The notes below the pieces were generated by a model. That model was not told the DNA's origin and did not search any database. It was given only the letters and a program-made list of their open reading frames with translations. Shown here one piece after another: positions 9,836-18,010 of a stretch of 64,000 bases of DNA (position 1 is the first letter of the stretch; every line of letters starts with the position of its first letter). The DNA comes from Tomitella fengzijianii (lineage in GTDB: Bacteria; Actinomycetota; Actinomycetes; Mycobacteriales; Mycobacteriaceae): NCBI RefSeq assembly GCF_007559025.1, contig NZ_CP041765.1, positions 3,159,501 to 3,223,500 on the forward strand, written 5' to 3'. The position numbers and the translations under genes were made by a program.

Positions 9836-10327
9836 ATGACGGCTTCTGAGCAGGACCCTGTACCGGCCTCCGAACGGCCTCTGGAACCACCTTCCGAGCC
9901 GCCTTCTGAACGACCTTCGGAACGGCGCGGCCCACGGCCCACCTCCCCGCTCGGCTTCCTCGAATCGCTGCCCAGCGTGACGCTGCTGGACCGGCTGCAC
10001 ATCCCCATCGTCTCGGTGCACGACCACGGCGACATCGTCTACGCCAATCCTGCGGCGGAGGACATGCTGGGGTACGGGCGCAACTGGCTGACCAGCTGCA
10101 AATCCGGTTCCATCTTCCGCGACGTGGCGGCTACGGACACTCCCCCGCTGATGACCGAATACCTCCGCGAGCGTGCCGACACCATCATCGAGCTGGTCCA
10201 CTGGGACGGCTCCACGGTGCGCGCCATCGTCAGCGGGCCCACCTTTCTGCGCAGCAGCGACCCGGTGGCGCTGGTGTCGCTGCAGAACGTCACCGAGCGC
10301 CTGTGGAATGGCGATCCCACCGTCTGA
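9836..10327 (+). CDS. PAS domain protein
   Basis: A 163-residue single-PAS protein. The PAS core spans about residues 55-155: LDRLHIPIVSVHDHGDIVYA, NPAAEDMLGYGRN, then LVSLQNVTERLW. The N-terminal 40 residues are a low-complexity Pro/Ser/Glu tract from an imperfect repeat of PPSE/RPSE units. No output domain is present, so it probably acts as a stand-alone sensor or adaptor. It is divergent from the c-di-GMP operon. ATG 9836 has a G-rich stretch about 10 bases upstream; the longer reading frame from 9779 is less likely. Confidence 0.75.
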   Translation: MTASEQDPVPASERPLEPPSEPPSERPSERRGPRPTSPLGFLESLPSVTLLDRLHIPIVSVHDHGDIVYANPAAEDMLGYGRNWLTSCKSGSIFRDVAATDTPPLMTEYLRERADTIIELVHWDGSTVRAIVSGPTFLRSSDPVALVSLQNVTERLWNGDPTV

Positions 10328-10494
10328 CGGGGTACTGACGGCACACGCCGGTGGGCCGGCGCGCGCCGGTTAGGACGACACGCCGCGCGAGAAGGCGCGC
10401 CGAGTGACAGCCCGCGCGCGGCGACGGGCCCTGATCACAGGAGAAGCCGGCCCACGCCCCACCGCCGTGTTTTGCGGCAGCCCATATCGGCTAC

Positions 10495-10521
10495 CCGTAA
10501 TCCGTAGCATCGGAATTACGG
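10495..10521. promoter_or_regulatory. Imperfect inverted repeat upstream of lipoprotein gene
   Basis: CCGTAAT with CCG faces CGG with ATTACGG across a 6-base centre, about 100 bases before the lipoprotein start. It could be an operator; the cognate regulator is not evident. Confidence 0.35.
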
Positions 10522-10619
10522 CAGCTCGCCCGACTGCGACGAGCGACGTCCCGGACCGGCGCGCGCGACCGGCCAGGGTCGGCGGGCGAGGACTTCACGA
10601 CCTTTGGGAGGACCGCCCG

Positions 10620-11303
10620 ATGAGGAATGCGATGATCACCCGCCGCCAACGCACACAGCATGCGCACGGCCGCTACAGGCCGGCCGCAGTGGCCGCCGCC
10701 GTCCCGGTTGTGATGGGCCTTTCGGCGTGCAGCGCCGGGCAGATCACCCAGACCCAGCCGGAGTTCGGCGACGAGGTGGGCATCGGCCAGGACTCGGCCG
10801 CGCAGGGAATCACCAAGAGGATGGGCAACGACGCCATCACTCTAAGCAACGTGCAGCTGCTGCTCGCCACCGATGCCGCGCTGGACCGGCTGAACCCTTA
10901 CCACCTGGTGTTCGATGCCGCCAACGCGAACCCCGCGACCGACTTCCGGTTGGAGCGGATCGAGATCGACGGCAAGCCGGTGGCCATCGGCGGCGGTTCC
11001 GCGTTGCTCTGCTCGGGAAGTTCGATTGCCACCCCCACCGCGCGCCAGATCGCGGACGCCGACACCGCCGGGGTGCCCGCGGCCGGCGTCACCGTGCAGC
11101 CGGTGAACGACACCTGCAGCGCTCCGGCGGGCACCGCGCTGGAATCCCTGTCTCGGATCCACATCGATCCGATCACCCTCCCGGGCAAGCCCCGCCCCGG
11201 CACCAGCGTCGACGCGACCTTCCAGTTCCAGGGGATGGCGCCGATGACGTTCCCCGTGCCGGTGACCGTGCCGGTGTACTGGGACCGGTCCGACGCGCGC
11301 TGA
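10620..11303 (+). CDS. LpqE-like secreted lipoprotein
   Basis: A 227-residue precursor with a basic N-region, a hydrophobic core and a lipobox LSAC (Cys37). The Cys is followed by SAGQITQTQ, very like the CGAGQISQT start of mycobacterial LpqE. The mature part has the short beta-rich layout (TLSNVQLL, IEIDGKPVAIG, FQFQGMAPMTFPVPV) of the PCu(A)C-like LpqE family. A Cys pair in the middle (LLCSGSS and NDTCSAP) may form a disulfide. GGGAGGA lies 7 bases before ATG 10620; the longer upstream frame lacks support. The role is unknown; related proteins have been linked to copper handling. Confidence 0.72.
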   Translation: MRNAMITRRQRTQHAHGRYRPAAVAAAVPVVMGLSACSAGQITQTQPEFGDEVGIGQDSAAQGITKRMGNDAITLSNVQLLLATDAALDRLNPYHLVFDAANANPATDFRLERIEIDGKPVAIGGGSALLCSGSSIATPTARQIADADTAGVPAAGVTVQPVNDTCSAPAGTALESLSRIHIDPITLPGKPRPGTSVDATFQFQGMAPMTFPVPVTVPVYWDRSDAR

Positions 11304-11422
11304 TCGAAGACATCGACCGGGCGCGCCGACCGGCGGCCGTGCCGGGCCGTCGCACGCCGGGTGCCGAGGCGCCTGGCGCCGATCCCACCGCCAGAGGCAC
11401 GCCGGCGATGTACATCTGATGC

Positions 11423-11920
11423 ATGGCCAATCTCCGCGCGATCGCGTCGTCCACCGTCCCGGCACGCTTGCGCCGGAGCGTGGTCACCTCGGCGGTCAAC
11501 AACAGCTCCGCATTCGGCTATTCGATCCTCATCACCGCGACGTTCGGGCTGCTCCAGAGCTCCGAGGGCAGCCCGCCGGCGGGCACGATCATGCTGTTCG
11601 CGGTCGGCGCCGTGCTGCCGTTCTCGATTCTCGAGGCGATCGCGTCGCGCGGGTTCCGCCGTTCCTCGAGGACCCAGAACGAGAAAGTCATCCTGCTCGG
11701 CACCGCGACCAACCTGATCTCCGTCGCCGCCGCGCTGGGAGCCGGCTATGGCACGGGCGTGCTGCTGCACGGGAACGTCGCGTGGCTGGTGGCGCCGTTC
11801 GTCGCCGGCCTGGTGTACATGCTGGTCGAGTCGGTGGAACTGGCGGTGGCAGAGGCGATCGAGAGCGCCGCGTTCGGCGAGGCCGACGCGGAGGGCGAGG
11901 CCGAACAGGACGGTCCGTAG
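11423..11920 (+). CDS. Four-helix integral membrane protein, unknown function
   Basis: A 165-residue protein with four likely transmembrane segments (about residues 20-45, 53-75, 88-115, 118-140) and an acidic C-terminal tail rich in Glu/Ala/Asp. The positively charged N-terminus (PARLRRS) suggests a cytoplasmic N-terminus. I do not recognise a family. ATG 11423 has a weak ribosome site; ATG 11419 is in another frame. Confidence 0.6.
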   Translation: MANLRAIASSTVPARLRRSVVTSAVNNSSAFGYSILITATFGLLQSSEGSPPAGTIMLFAVGAVLPFSILEAIASRGFRRSSRTQNEKVILLGTATNLISVAAALGAGYGTGVLLHGNVAWLVAPFVAGLVYMLVESVELAVAEAIESAAFGEADAEGEAEQDGP

Positions 11921-12103
11921 CGGGGAGGACGGCGCGGCGAAGCGCCCGCCACCCGCCGACCAAGCAGCTTCTGCACGTTCGGCCGCATGGATGAGCAGTA
12001 ATCGCTTGCTCGCCGGTGCGCGCCGCCGCGATGAGTCCCGCTTCCCGGCCGGGTCTGTCCAACGGGAGGCACGACCCGGTGACACGACGGAGTGGAGGCG
12101 GAC

Positions 12104-12793
12104 ATGGCCAGGTTCATATTGGTTCCCGGCGCCGGCGGGGCGGCCGAGGTGTTCTGGCGCGAGGTCGCGGCGGAGCTCGCCGCGCACGGTCACACCGCGA
12201 TCCCCGTCGAGATCCCAGGGGACGATCCCGCGTTGGGGCTGCCGGAGTACGCGGCCATCGTCGACGAGGCGATCGGCGCGCAGCGGGACGTGGTGCTGGT
12301 GGCTCAGTCGCTGGGCGGCTTCACCGCTCCCATGGCCGGCGGGAACGGTTCTGTGGGCCGGATCGTGCTGCTCAACGCGATGATCCCGTTGCCGGGCGAG
12401 ACCCCCGCGCAGTGGTCGGAGGCCACCGGATCGGGAGAGGCGCGCACGGCCGCGAACGCCGCCGCCGGCCGGTCCGACGATTTCGACCTGGTCGAGACCT
12501 TTCTGCACGACGTGCCGGAGCGGCTGCGCGCGGACCTGATCGCCGGGGACCGCGAGCCGGCCGCCACGCCGTTCGGGCAGCCGTGCACGTTCGACGCCTG
12601 GCCCCCGGTTCCGATCCACGTCATGGTGGGCGCCGACGACCGCCTGTTCCCCGCCGGGTTCCAGGTGCGTGTCGCCCGCGAACGCCTCAACGTCGAGGCC
12701 GACCTGGTCCCGGGCGGACACCTGGCCGCCAAGAGCCACCCGGAGGAGGTCGCCGGCCGGCTGATGGCGTACCTGCCGGTTCCGGAAGCGTGA
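12104..12793 (+). CDS. Alpha/beta hydrolase, small esterase type
   Basis: A 229-residue alpha/beta hydrolase: FILVPGAGG as the oxyanion-loop strand, the nucleophile elbow VAQSLGGF (Ser about residue 71; the first Gly of GxSxG is Ala), a late acidic residue in VGADDRLFP, and His in VPGGHLAAKSHPEE. This matches the EstA/salicylate-esterase-like branch of short hydrolases that lack a large lid. ATG 12104 is chosen because GGAGG lies 5 bases upstream; the GTG at 12092 is less likely. It converges with lpd. Confidence 0.78.
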   Translation: MARFILVPGAGGAAEVFWREVAAELAAHGHTAIPVEIPGDDPALGLPEYAAIVDEAIGAQRDVVLVAQSLGGFTAPMAGGNGSVGRIVLLNAMIPLPGETPAQWSEATGSGEARTAANAAAGRSDDFDLVETFLHDVPERLRADLIAGDREPAATPFGQPCTFDAWPPVPIHVMVGADDRLFPAGFQVRVARERLNVEADLVPGGHLAAKSHPEEVAGRLMAYLPVPEA

Positions 12794-12913
12794 TCGGCGC
12801 TGATTCTTGCAGAGTGGCGTCGGGTCCCGCCCGCCGGAACGCACCGCGCGGCGTGTCTCGCGGCATCGCTGCCGGGTGACACGCCGCGCGGGCGCAGTGC
12901 TTGTTCCAGCTCC

Positions 12914-14317
12914 TCAGAGGTTGATCATCTGCCCGGAGATGCCGTGCGCGGCCTCCTTGATGACCTCGGAGAGGGTGGGGTGCGTGTGCACGTTGCGCGC
13001 GATCTCTTCCGCGGTGAGGTCCCACTTCTGCGCCAGTGTCAGCTCGGGCAGCAGCTCGGAGACGTCGGGCCCGATGAGGTGCCCGCCCAGCAGCTCGCCG
13101 TGCGTGGCGTCGGCGACGAGCTTGATGAAGCCGGTCGCGTCGCCCAGGCCGTGCGCCTTGCCGTTGGCCATGAACGGGAAGTTGACGACCTTGACGTCGT
13201 AGCCCTCGTCCTTGGCCTGCTGCTCGGTGAGCCCGAAGCTGGCCACCTGCGGCTGGCAGAACGTGGCGCGCGGCATCATGCGGTAGTCGCCCAGCGGCAG
13301 CGTCTCGTGACCGCCGATGACCTCGGCCGCCACCACGCCCATCGCCTCGGCCACGTGGGCGAGCATGAGCTTGGCGGTGACGTCGCCGATGGCGTAGACG
13401 CCCGGCACGTTGGTGCGCATGTACTCGTCGATCTCGATGGCGCCGCGGTCTGTGAGCGCCACGCCCGTGTTCTCCAGGCCGAAGCCCTCCACGTTGGGCC
13501 CGAAGCCGACGGACTGGAGGACCTTGTCGGTCACCAGCGTCTCGGTGTTGCCGGTCTTGTTGTCCTTGACCTCGACGGTGACCTGGTGCCCGCGGTCGCT
13601 GATGCTCTGCACGGCGGCGCCGGTCATGAGCTTGACGCCGAGCTTCTTGTAGGCCTTGGTGATCTCCTTGGAGACGGCCGGGTCCTCGTTGGGCAGGGCG
13701 CGGTCGAGGAACTCGACGATGGTGACGTTGACGCCGTAGTTGGCGTAGACGTAGCCGAACTCCATGCCGATGGCGCCGGCACCGACGATCACCAGCGACT
13801 CCGGCAGCTCACGCGTCATGATCTGCTTCTCGTAGGTGACGACGTTGTCGCTGAGCCGGGTGCCGGGCAGCAGCTTGGTGGCGGAGCCGGTGGCGAGGAT
13901 GACGTTGTCCGCCGTGACGGTCTCGCTGCCGCCGTCCGTGAGCGCCACCTGGATGGTCTTGGCGTCGGTGAACGTGCCGCGCCCCTCGAACTCGGTGATC
14001 TTGTTCTTCTTCATCAGGAAGTGGACGCCCTTGGTGCGCCCGTCCGCCACCGTCCGGCTGCGGTCGAAGGCGGCCCCGAAGTCGAAGCTCACCTCGCCGC
14101 TGATGCCGAAGGTCTTGGCCTCCTTGTTGAACAGGTGCGCCAGCTCCGCGTTGCGGAGGAGCGCCTTGGAGGGGATGCAGCCGACGTTCAGGCACACACC
14201 ACCCCAGTACTTCTCTTCGATGATGGCGGTGCTCAGCCCGAGCTGTGCCGCGCGGATCGCGGCGACATAGCCTCCGGGGCCTGCTCCGAGGACGACGACG
14301 TCAAAATGTGCAGCCAC
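12914..14317 (-). CDS. lpd: Dihydrolipoamide dehydrogenase
   Basis: A 467-residue flavoprotein disulfide reductase, the E3 subunit of pyruvate and 2-oxoglutarate dehydrogenase complexes. Motifs: FAD-binding GAGPGG, redox-active CLNVGC (Cys42/Cys47), NAD-binding GAGAIG, the second FAD motif YAIGDV, and the C-terminal His-Glu pair in HTHPTLSE. The GTG start at 14317 gives the normal family length; the upstream extension to 14410 is not conserved-looking. A TAGGGT hexamer ends 6 bases before the GTG, consistent with a leaderless transcript. RamB, encoded at the left edge, is a known type of regulator near lpd. Confidence 0.96.
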   Translation of the reverse strand: MAAHFDVVVLGAGPGGYVAAIRAAQLGLSTAIIEEKYWGGVCLNVGCIPSKALLRNAELAHLFNKEAKTFGISGEVSFDFGAAFDRSRTVADGRTKGVHFLMKKNKITEFEGRGTFTDAKTIQVALTDGGSETVTADNVILATGSATKLLPGTRLSDNVVTYEKQIMTRELPESLVIVGAGAIGMEFGYVYANYGVNVTIVEFLDRALPNEDPAVSKEITKAYKKLGVKLMTGAAVQSISDRGHQVTVEVKDNKTGNTETLVTDKVLQSVGFGPNVEGFGLENTGVALTDRGAIEIDEYMRTNVPGVYAIGDVTAKLMLAHVAEAMGVVAAEVIGGHETLPLGDYRMMPRATFCQPQVASFGLTEQQAKDEGYDVKVVNFPFMANGKAHGLGDATGFIKLVADATHGELLGGHLIGPDVSELLPELTLAQKWDLTAEEIARNVHTHPTLSEVIKEAAHGISGQMINL

Positions 14318-14488
14318 GTGAAACACCCTAGACGCTGGCAGTACGCGTGTCCTCGTGGTGTCGCGGTTACCGAAAGGTAGCCGTACCTGACAACGTGAGA
14401 TGTCACTCACAACTCAATACCAATGAGTGGGACTTGTGTTGTGATTGCGCTCGCGCCGCTCTGTACTAGTGACGCCAATCACGTACGT

Positions 14489-14506
14489 GGTCAGTCGGGG
14501 CTGACC
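14489..14506. promoter_or_regulatory. Inverted repeat upstream of tiny-gene cluster
   Basis: GGTCAG and CTGACC arms are separated by 6 bases, 30 bases before the first tiny gene. It may be an operator or a leader hairpin. Confidence 0.3.
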
Positions 14507-14535
14507 GCACACACGCACTCATCAAGGAGATAGAC

Positions 14536-14718
14536 ATGCCTGACGGACCTTTCTACGGCTCGATCACCGACGAGGCACTGCTCGGCAGCATCGGCGGCAA
14601 GAACGGCGGCTCCATCGCGACCCTCGGCGCACTTGCAGGGATCGCAGGCGGCGTCGCAGGCGCCATCGGACTGGCGCTCGCAATCGACGGTGCAATGAAG
14701 GCCTTCGCGCCGCATTAA
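14536..14718 (+). CDS. Tiny hydrophobic envelope-protein candidate, 60 aa
   Basis: A 60-residue protein with AAGGAGA 7-12 bases before ATG 14536. It has a polar N-terminus (MPDGPFYGSITDEALLGSIG), a Gly/Ala-rich hydrophobic segment (about residues 28-53, GALAGIAGGVAGAIGLALAI) and a short basic end. There is no cleavable signal peptide with an AxA site, as in corynebacterial PorA/PorH porins, which lack one. It is the first of five tiny genes on the same strand ending at 15995. A hairpin separates it from the next gene. No family assignment. Confidence 0.7.
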   Translation: MPDGPFYGSITDEALLGSIGGKNGGSIATLGALAGIAGGVAGAIGLALAIDGAMKAFAPH

Positions 14719-14736
14719 TCCCCGCGCGCAAGCGCG

Positions 14737-14762
14737 TATCGCCGCACTACCTCGCGGCGATA
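14737..14762 (+). terminator. Hairpin between tiny genes (attenuator or terminator)
   Basis: TATCGCCGC and GCGGCGATA arms with an 8-base loop and no U-tract. It probably partially terminates or stabilises the first transcript. Confidence 0.5.
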
Positions 14763-14802
14763 TCACGAACCACGCTCAGCCTCACGTCTACTAGGAGTTC
14801 CC

Positions 14803-14961
14803 ATGGATCCCATGCTCGCCGGCCAGCTCAAGGCCGTCTCCGGCATCGTCTCGGCAGCTGCCGGCATCCTCGGCGGCGCCGCCGCATCGCTCGGCCTGTT
14901 CATGCTCCTCAACAATGGAGTCGCGTCCAGCGACCCGACGGTCACGGTGCCAGGCGCGTAA
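14803..14961 (+). CDS. Tiny hydrophobic envelope-protein candidate, 52 aa
   Basis: A 52-residue protein with AGGAG 6 bases before ATG 14803. The middle (about residues 12-38, SGIVSAAAGILGGAAASLGL) is an Ala/Gly-rich helix, followed by a polar Ser/Asp/Thr tail. The composition parallels the preceding 60-residue product, suggesting a pair like PorA/PorH, though sequence identity is low. A strong terminator follows at 15030-15061. Confidence 0.68.
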   Translation: MDPMLAGQLKAVSGIVSAAAGILGGAAASLGLFMLLNNGVASSDPTVTVPGA

Positions 14962-15029
14962 ATCCCCTCAACCCAGCCCCCCGGGGAAACCCCACTCCGG
15001 GCTGGCAGTCAGCGGACTTCGAGCCGCAC

Positions 15030-15061
15030 AAGACCCCGCACCACCCCCGGTGCGGGGTCTT
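15030..15061 (+). terminator. Intrinsic terminator
   Basis: A 13-bp perfect stem (AAGACCCCGCACC with GGTGCGGGGTCTT) and a 6-base loop end the 14536-14961 transcription unit. Confidence 0.85.
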
Positions 15062-15140
15062 CGCATGTTCCCGGGCCTGAAAGTCCGGCATCCGCTCAGC
15101 CAACTGAGTGATCTCCACCACCCACACTCGCCAAAGTGAG

Positions 15141-15159
15141 TTAGGATTGGCTAACCTTC
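15141..15159. promoter_or_regulatory. IdeR/DtxR-type iron-box candidate
   Basis: TTAGGATTGGCTAACCTTC matches 14 of 19 positions of the DtxR/IdeR consensus TTAGGTTAGCCTAACCTAA and is flanked by GTTAG/CTAAC inverted arms. It lies 35 bases before the start of the 39-residue gene, so iron-dependent control of that gene is plausible. Confidence 0.5.
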
Positions 15160-15193
15160 GCGGTGTTCGAAGTTCAGACAACGAGGAGGATCC

Positions 15194-15313
15194 GTGAGCA
15201 CCACCCTGTCTACTGCATTCGAGACCATCAAGCAGCTCGTCAGCGTCATCGACACCGCGTCGACCCTGAGCGCAGACCTCGGCGTCACCACCCCGGACAC
15301 GCAGGCACAGTAG
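15194..15313 (+). CDS. Tiny protein, 39 aa, behind an iron-box candidate
   Basis: A 39-residue protein from GTG 15194, with GAGGAGGA 4-11 bases upstream. The N-terminal two thirds form an amphipathic helix (LSTAFETIKQLVSVIDTAS) and the tail is Thr/Pro/Gln-rich. There is no signal peptide or transmembrane helix. It sits in a separate transcription unit between terminators in the tiny-gene cluster. Function is inferred only from context (mycolyltransferase nearby). Confidence 0.6.
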   Translation: MSTTLSTAFETIKQLVSVIDTASTLSADLGVTTPDTQAQ

Positions 15314-15611
15314 ACGGCCCCGCCTGTCGGCCGCGCACGCTCTGAAGCCCACTGCGCCTGGCACACGGCTGTGCCGTTGACCACAAATTGCGCATCTCCA
15401 CAGCACCTGACCTGCATGTTCATAGTGGCATCCCAGGTTTAACCGCCCGGTAACCGGGCGTTCAGCATGCTGCACTTACCCTGACATTGCCACCGCGCCG
15501 GCACCGACGCTTCGCCGCCGGCGCACACGGCCGCGCCGCCATGATGCGGTCGGCAGTGGTGCCACCGGTGCAGCCCCCAGGGGCGGCTGCACACCACGAC
15601 CAGGAGGAACC
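15314..15611. other. Intergenic region without a supported gene
   Basis: 298 bases between tiny genes. It holds a short GC hairpin at 15444-15460 (CGCCCGG/CCGGGCG, 3-base loop) and a relatively AT-richer stretch near 15370-15440 that may carry the promoter of the following pair. Confidence 0.5.
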
Positions 15612-15773
15612 ATGTTTCCCGATTTCATCGTCGACCAGATCAAGGCCGTCCAGGACGTCGTCGACGGCGCCGTCTCCGCCGGCGGCGGCATCAAGGGCTC
15701 CGTCGACCTCGCCGCCGCACTGCCGAAGGCCGTCCTGGGCTCCGCGACGCTGGCCGGCAGCCTCGGCTCCTGA
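15612..15773 (+). CDS. Tiny protein, 53 aa, paralogue of the next gene
   Basis: A 53-residue protein with AGGAGGAA 4 bases before ATG 15612. N-terminal amphipathic helix (MFPDFIVDQIKAVQDVVDGA), Gly-rich turn, then GSVDLAAALPKAV. The last block matches GSMDLALAINALPKAF of the next gene, so the two are diverged tandem paralogues. It is acidic overall and has no signal sequence. A two-gene operon with 15831-15995, like the paired porH-porA arrangement, seems likely. Confidence 0.68.
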   Translation: MFPDFIVDQIKAVQDVVDGAVSAGGGIKGSVDLAAALPKAVLGSATLAGSLGS

Positions 15774-15830
15774 CCTGCCCGGCAGTCGCTTCACACTCCG
15801 CACGACCCACCCACTGATCTAGGAGACACA

Positions 15831-15995
15831 ATGGGCAGCTTCGACACCTCCGTCGAACTCACCGGCAGCATCATGGTCGACCCGCTCGAGGACATCAGCA
15901 AGGCTCTCGGCGCCGCGCTGAACGTCGGCAAGGGCGTCTCGGGCTCGATGGACCTGGCCCTGGCGATCAACGCACTCCCCAAGGCCTTCCAGTAA
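15831..15995 (+). CDS. Tiny MGS-type protein, 54 aa
   Basis: A 54-residue protein with AGGAGACACA directly before ATG 15831. It begins Met-Gly-Ser (MGSFDTSVELTGS), as do several other tiny proteins here, and ends in GSMDLALAINALPKAFQ, shared with its upstream neighbour. It is predicted to be one or two amphipathic helices. A bidirectional terminator at 16038-16076 follows, shared with the convergent mycolyltransferase gene. Confidence 0.7.
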   Translation: MGSFDTSVELTGSIMVDPLEDISKALGAALNVGKGVSGSMDLALAINALPKAFQ

Positions 15996-16037
15996 GACTT
16001 CCCGCCCCGGCCACTACCGGGCTGCGGGACACGAAAA

Positions 16038-16076
16038 GGCGCGGCCCCGGCATCTCCAGAATGCCGGGGCCGCGCC
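16038..16076. terminator. Bidirectional terminator
   Basis: A 16-bp perfect stem (GGCGCGGCCCCGGCAT and its complement) and a 7-base loop lie between the convergent tiny-gene operon and mycolyltransferase 1. Confidence 0.85.
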
Positions 16077-16096
16077 GTCGTCCGTGGTGGACGCCC

Positions 16097-17155
16097 TTAC
16101 TGGACCCCCATGCCCGCGGCCAGCATCGGCCAGGACTGGTGCAGGTCGTCCTGCCAGTAGCCCCACGAGTGGGTGCCGCCGACGGGGAAGTCGTAGTGGA
16201 TGTTGTTCATGCCCAGCGAGTCGGTGCGCAGCTGCAGCATGTGGGTGCACGCGCTGGTGGCGGCCTCGATGGCGCCGCCGGTGATCATCTGCCCGGCCAG
16301 CTTGCCCATGTTGCCCGCGATGCGCGGGTCGTTCAGCTGGTCGTGCACGCCCGGCAGGCCGCTGCCCGAGGAGACGAAGATCGGGATGCGCGGCAGCTTG
16401 GCGGCGTTGACGTACGGGTCGTGCTTGACCCAGTCGGGGCCGCCGATGGGGCCCCACATGTTGGCCGAGTTGGCCCCGCCCGCCGCGGTCACGAGGTTGA
16501 CGAAGCTGCTGCCCACCGGGTCGGACGTCATGGCGCAGCCGCTGTAGGCGCCGACGGCCGAGTACAGCTCCGGCGCCTGGATGGCCAGGTCCAGCACCGA
16601 GCTGCCCGCCATCGAAATGCCGGCCAGGCCGTTCTTGCCGCTGGCGTTGGGCAGGAAGGAGTCCATCACCGGGGGAAGCTCCTTGGTCAGGAACGTCTCC
16701 CACATGTTGATGCCGTTGTTGCCCAGGTTCTTGGCCAGCGCCGGATCAGGACGCTGCCAGTCGGTGTAGTAGCTGAACGCGCCTTCCTGCGGGATGACGA
16801 CGTAGGTCTGCTTGTCCTTGAAGAACGAGTCGACGTCGCTCTGGTCGGTCCAGTTGGCCGAGTCCTCGCCGCCACCGGCGCCGTTGAGCAGGTACAGCAC
16901 CGGGGTGGGGGCGTCCGTGTTCGCCGGCGAGAGCACCTTGAGCTCGATGTTGCGCTGCATCGAGGGCGAGTAGACCTCCAGCTGGTACTCCTGCGGGCCG
17001 ACCTTGCTGCTGCGGTCCATGTCCACGTGGGCGGCGCCGTCGGCCGCGTTGGCGACAGCACCCCCCAGTGCGACGGGCATGACCCCCGCGATCAGCGCGG
17101 CCGCGGCCGAACCGACCACGAACCCCCTCAGACGGCTCGACTTGCTGCGACTCAT
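16097..17155 (-). CDS. Antigen-85-type mycolyltransferase 1
   Basis: A 352-residue secreted esterase of the Ag85/Cmt family, which transfers mycolates onto trehalose, arabinogalactan or proteins. The signal peptide is residues 1-37 (cleavage after ANA). The nucleophile is Ser181 in GISMAGSS and the catalytic His329 is in GGTHSWGYWQDDL; YLLNGAGGGED replaces the LLDGLRAQDD loop of mycobacterial Ag85. ATG 17155 starts at the signal peptide; the upstream open frame is ignored. Tiny genes flank it on both sides, which suggests they may be substrates. Closest to mycolyltransferase 2 in this window. Confidence 0.93.
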   Translation of the reverse strand: MSRSKSSRLRGFVVGSAAAALIAGVMPVALGGAVANAADGAAHVDMDRSSKVGPQEYQLEVYSPSMQRNIELKVLSPANTDAPTPVLYLLNGAGGGEDSANWTDQSDVDSFFKDKQTYVVIPQEGAFSYYTDWQRPDPALAKNLGNNGINMWETFLTKELPPVMDSFLPNASGKNGLAGISMAGSSVLDLAIQAPELYSAVGAYSGCAMTSDPVGSSFVNLVTAAGGANSANMWGPIGGPDWVKHDPYVNAAKLPRIPIFVSSGSGLPGVHDQLNDPRIAGNMGKLAGQMITGGAIEAATSACTHMLQLRTDSLGMNNIHYDFPVGGTHSWGYWQDDLHQSWPMLAAGMGVQ

Positions 17156-17640
17156 GGAAAGACCTCGTTGATCGGAATTGCAATAGGCGGCTCGGGAGCC
17201 CCGTCCACGCGGCATCGACCGCGCGCGTCGCCGGTTACGAAGGAATTTCACCCTCTCCCCATGAGCACCATCGCAGGCTATCGCAGTCGTGTTACCGGGA
17301 GCACAAGTGTTGCCGAACAGTGACCACTCCAGCCTCAACCTCCGCTTCAACCACACGAGTTCCGCCCGTCGTCGGCATGCGCCCGAAGTCCGGGCGTCAT
17401 GTGCACCGCGGGTCGCACAGGCCGCGGCCCGGTTCATGCCCCTGCTCGCCCGGAGAGGACTCCGCGAACAGCCCGCCGACGACGAGCGGGACGAACCGCA
17501 CTACGCAGGCCTGCGGGGGTACCGGATTACCGGCGAATTGAGTTTCTCCGAGTTTGTTGGTTGTGTGTGTCCGCACAGCAATTTCAATCCGGCGCACCCG
17601 CAACCCCGGAGTCGCGTCGGCTTCACGAGAGGGAACCTTC
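17156..17640. other. Long intergenic region, mycolyltransferase 1 / tiny gene
   Basis: 485 bases with no ORF that has a ribosome site. It must hold the divergent promoters of mycolyltransferase 1 and of the 54-residue gene at 17641. A T/G-rich run at about 17537-17575 stands out from the GC-rich background. Confidence 0.5.
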
Positions 17641-17805
17641 ATGGGATCCAGTGACTTCCTGCAGTCCGCCATCGGCCACGCCAGCTTCGGCAGCCTCGCC
17701 GATTGGCTCGCGGGGGCCAACGTCGGGTCGATCAACGGCGGCGGGATCAACGGGGGCTCGCTGAACATCGAGACCGTCAACTTGGGCAGCACCTTCGGGT
17801 CCTGA
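17641..17805 (+). CDS. Tiny MGS-type protein, 54 aa, Gly/Asn/Ser-rich
   Basis: A 54-residue protein from ATG 17641 (GAGAGGGA 6-13 bases upstream). N-terminal part MGSSDFLQSAIGHASFGSLA and WL helix, then a Gly/Asn/Ser-rich half (SINGGGINGGSLN) ending LGSTFGS. The GSLADWL segment resembles GSLADLF in the 42-residue gene at 36867. No signal peptide. It stands as a single unit followed by a strong terminator. Confidence 0.68.
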   Translation: MGSSDFLQSAIGHASFGSLADWLAGANVGSINGGGINGGSLNIETVNLGSTFGS

Positions 17806-17863
17806 TCGCGGCGCCGCCGCGCAGCGCAGTCTGCGCGCGGCGGACCACGAGCTTGCGACATGA

Positions 17864-17895
17864 ATCGGCACCCCGGCTCTCGCCGGGGTGCCGAT
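17864..17895. terminator. Intrinsic terminator
   Basis: A 14-bp perfect stem (ATCGGCACCCCGGC and its complement) with a 4-base loop, downstream of the 54-residue gene. Confidence 0.85.
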
Positions 17896-18010
17896 CTCCA
17901 TTCCTCCGCCGCGGCGGCCCGGCGCCCGAGCGATGATTCTCGGCGCCCCGGACGGTCCACCACTTTGCGCACTATGCGCGATCCACGCGACCGTCTACAC
18001 CGAGGCCACC

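Noticed and set aside
12944..14380. 478-codon plus-strand open frame
   Set aside because: Antisense to lpd; rich in Val-Asp-Gly-His low-complexity typical of shadow frames in GC-rich DNA.
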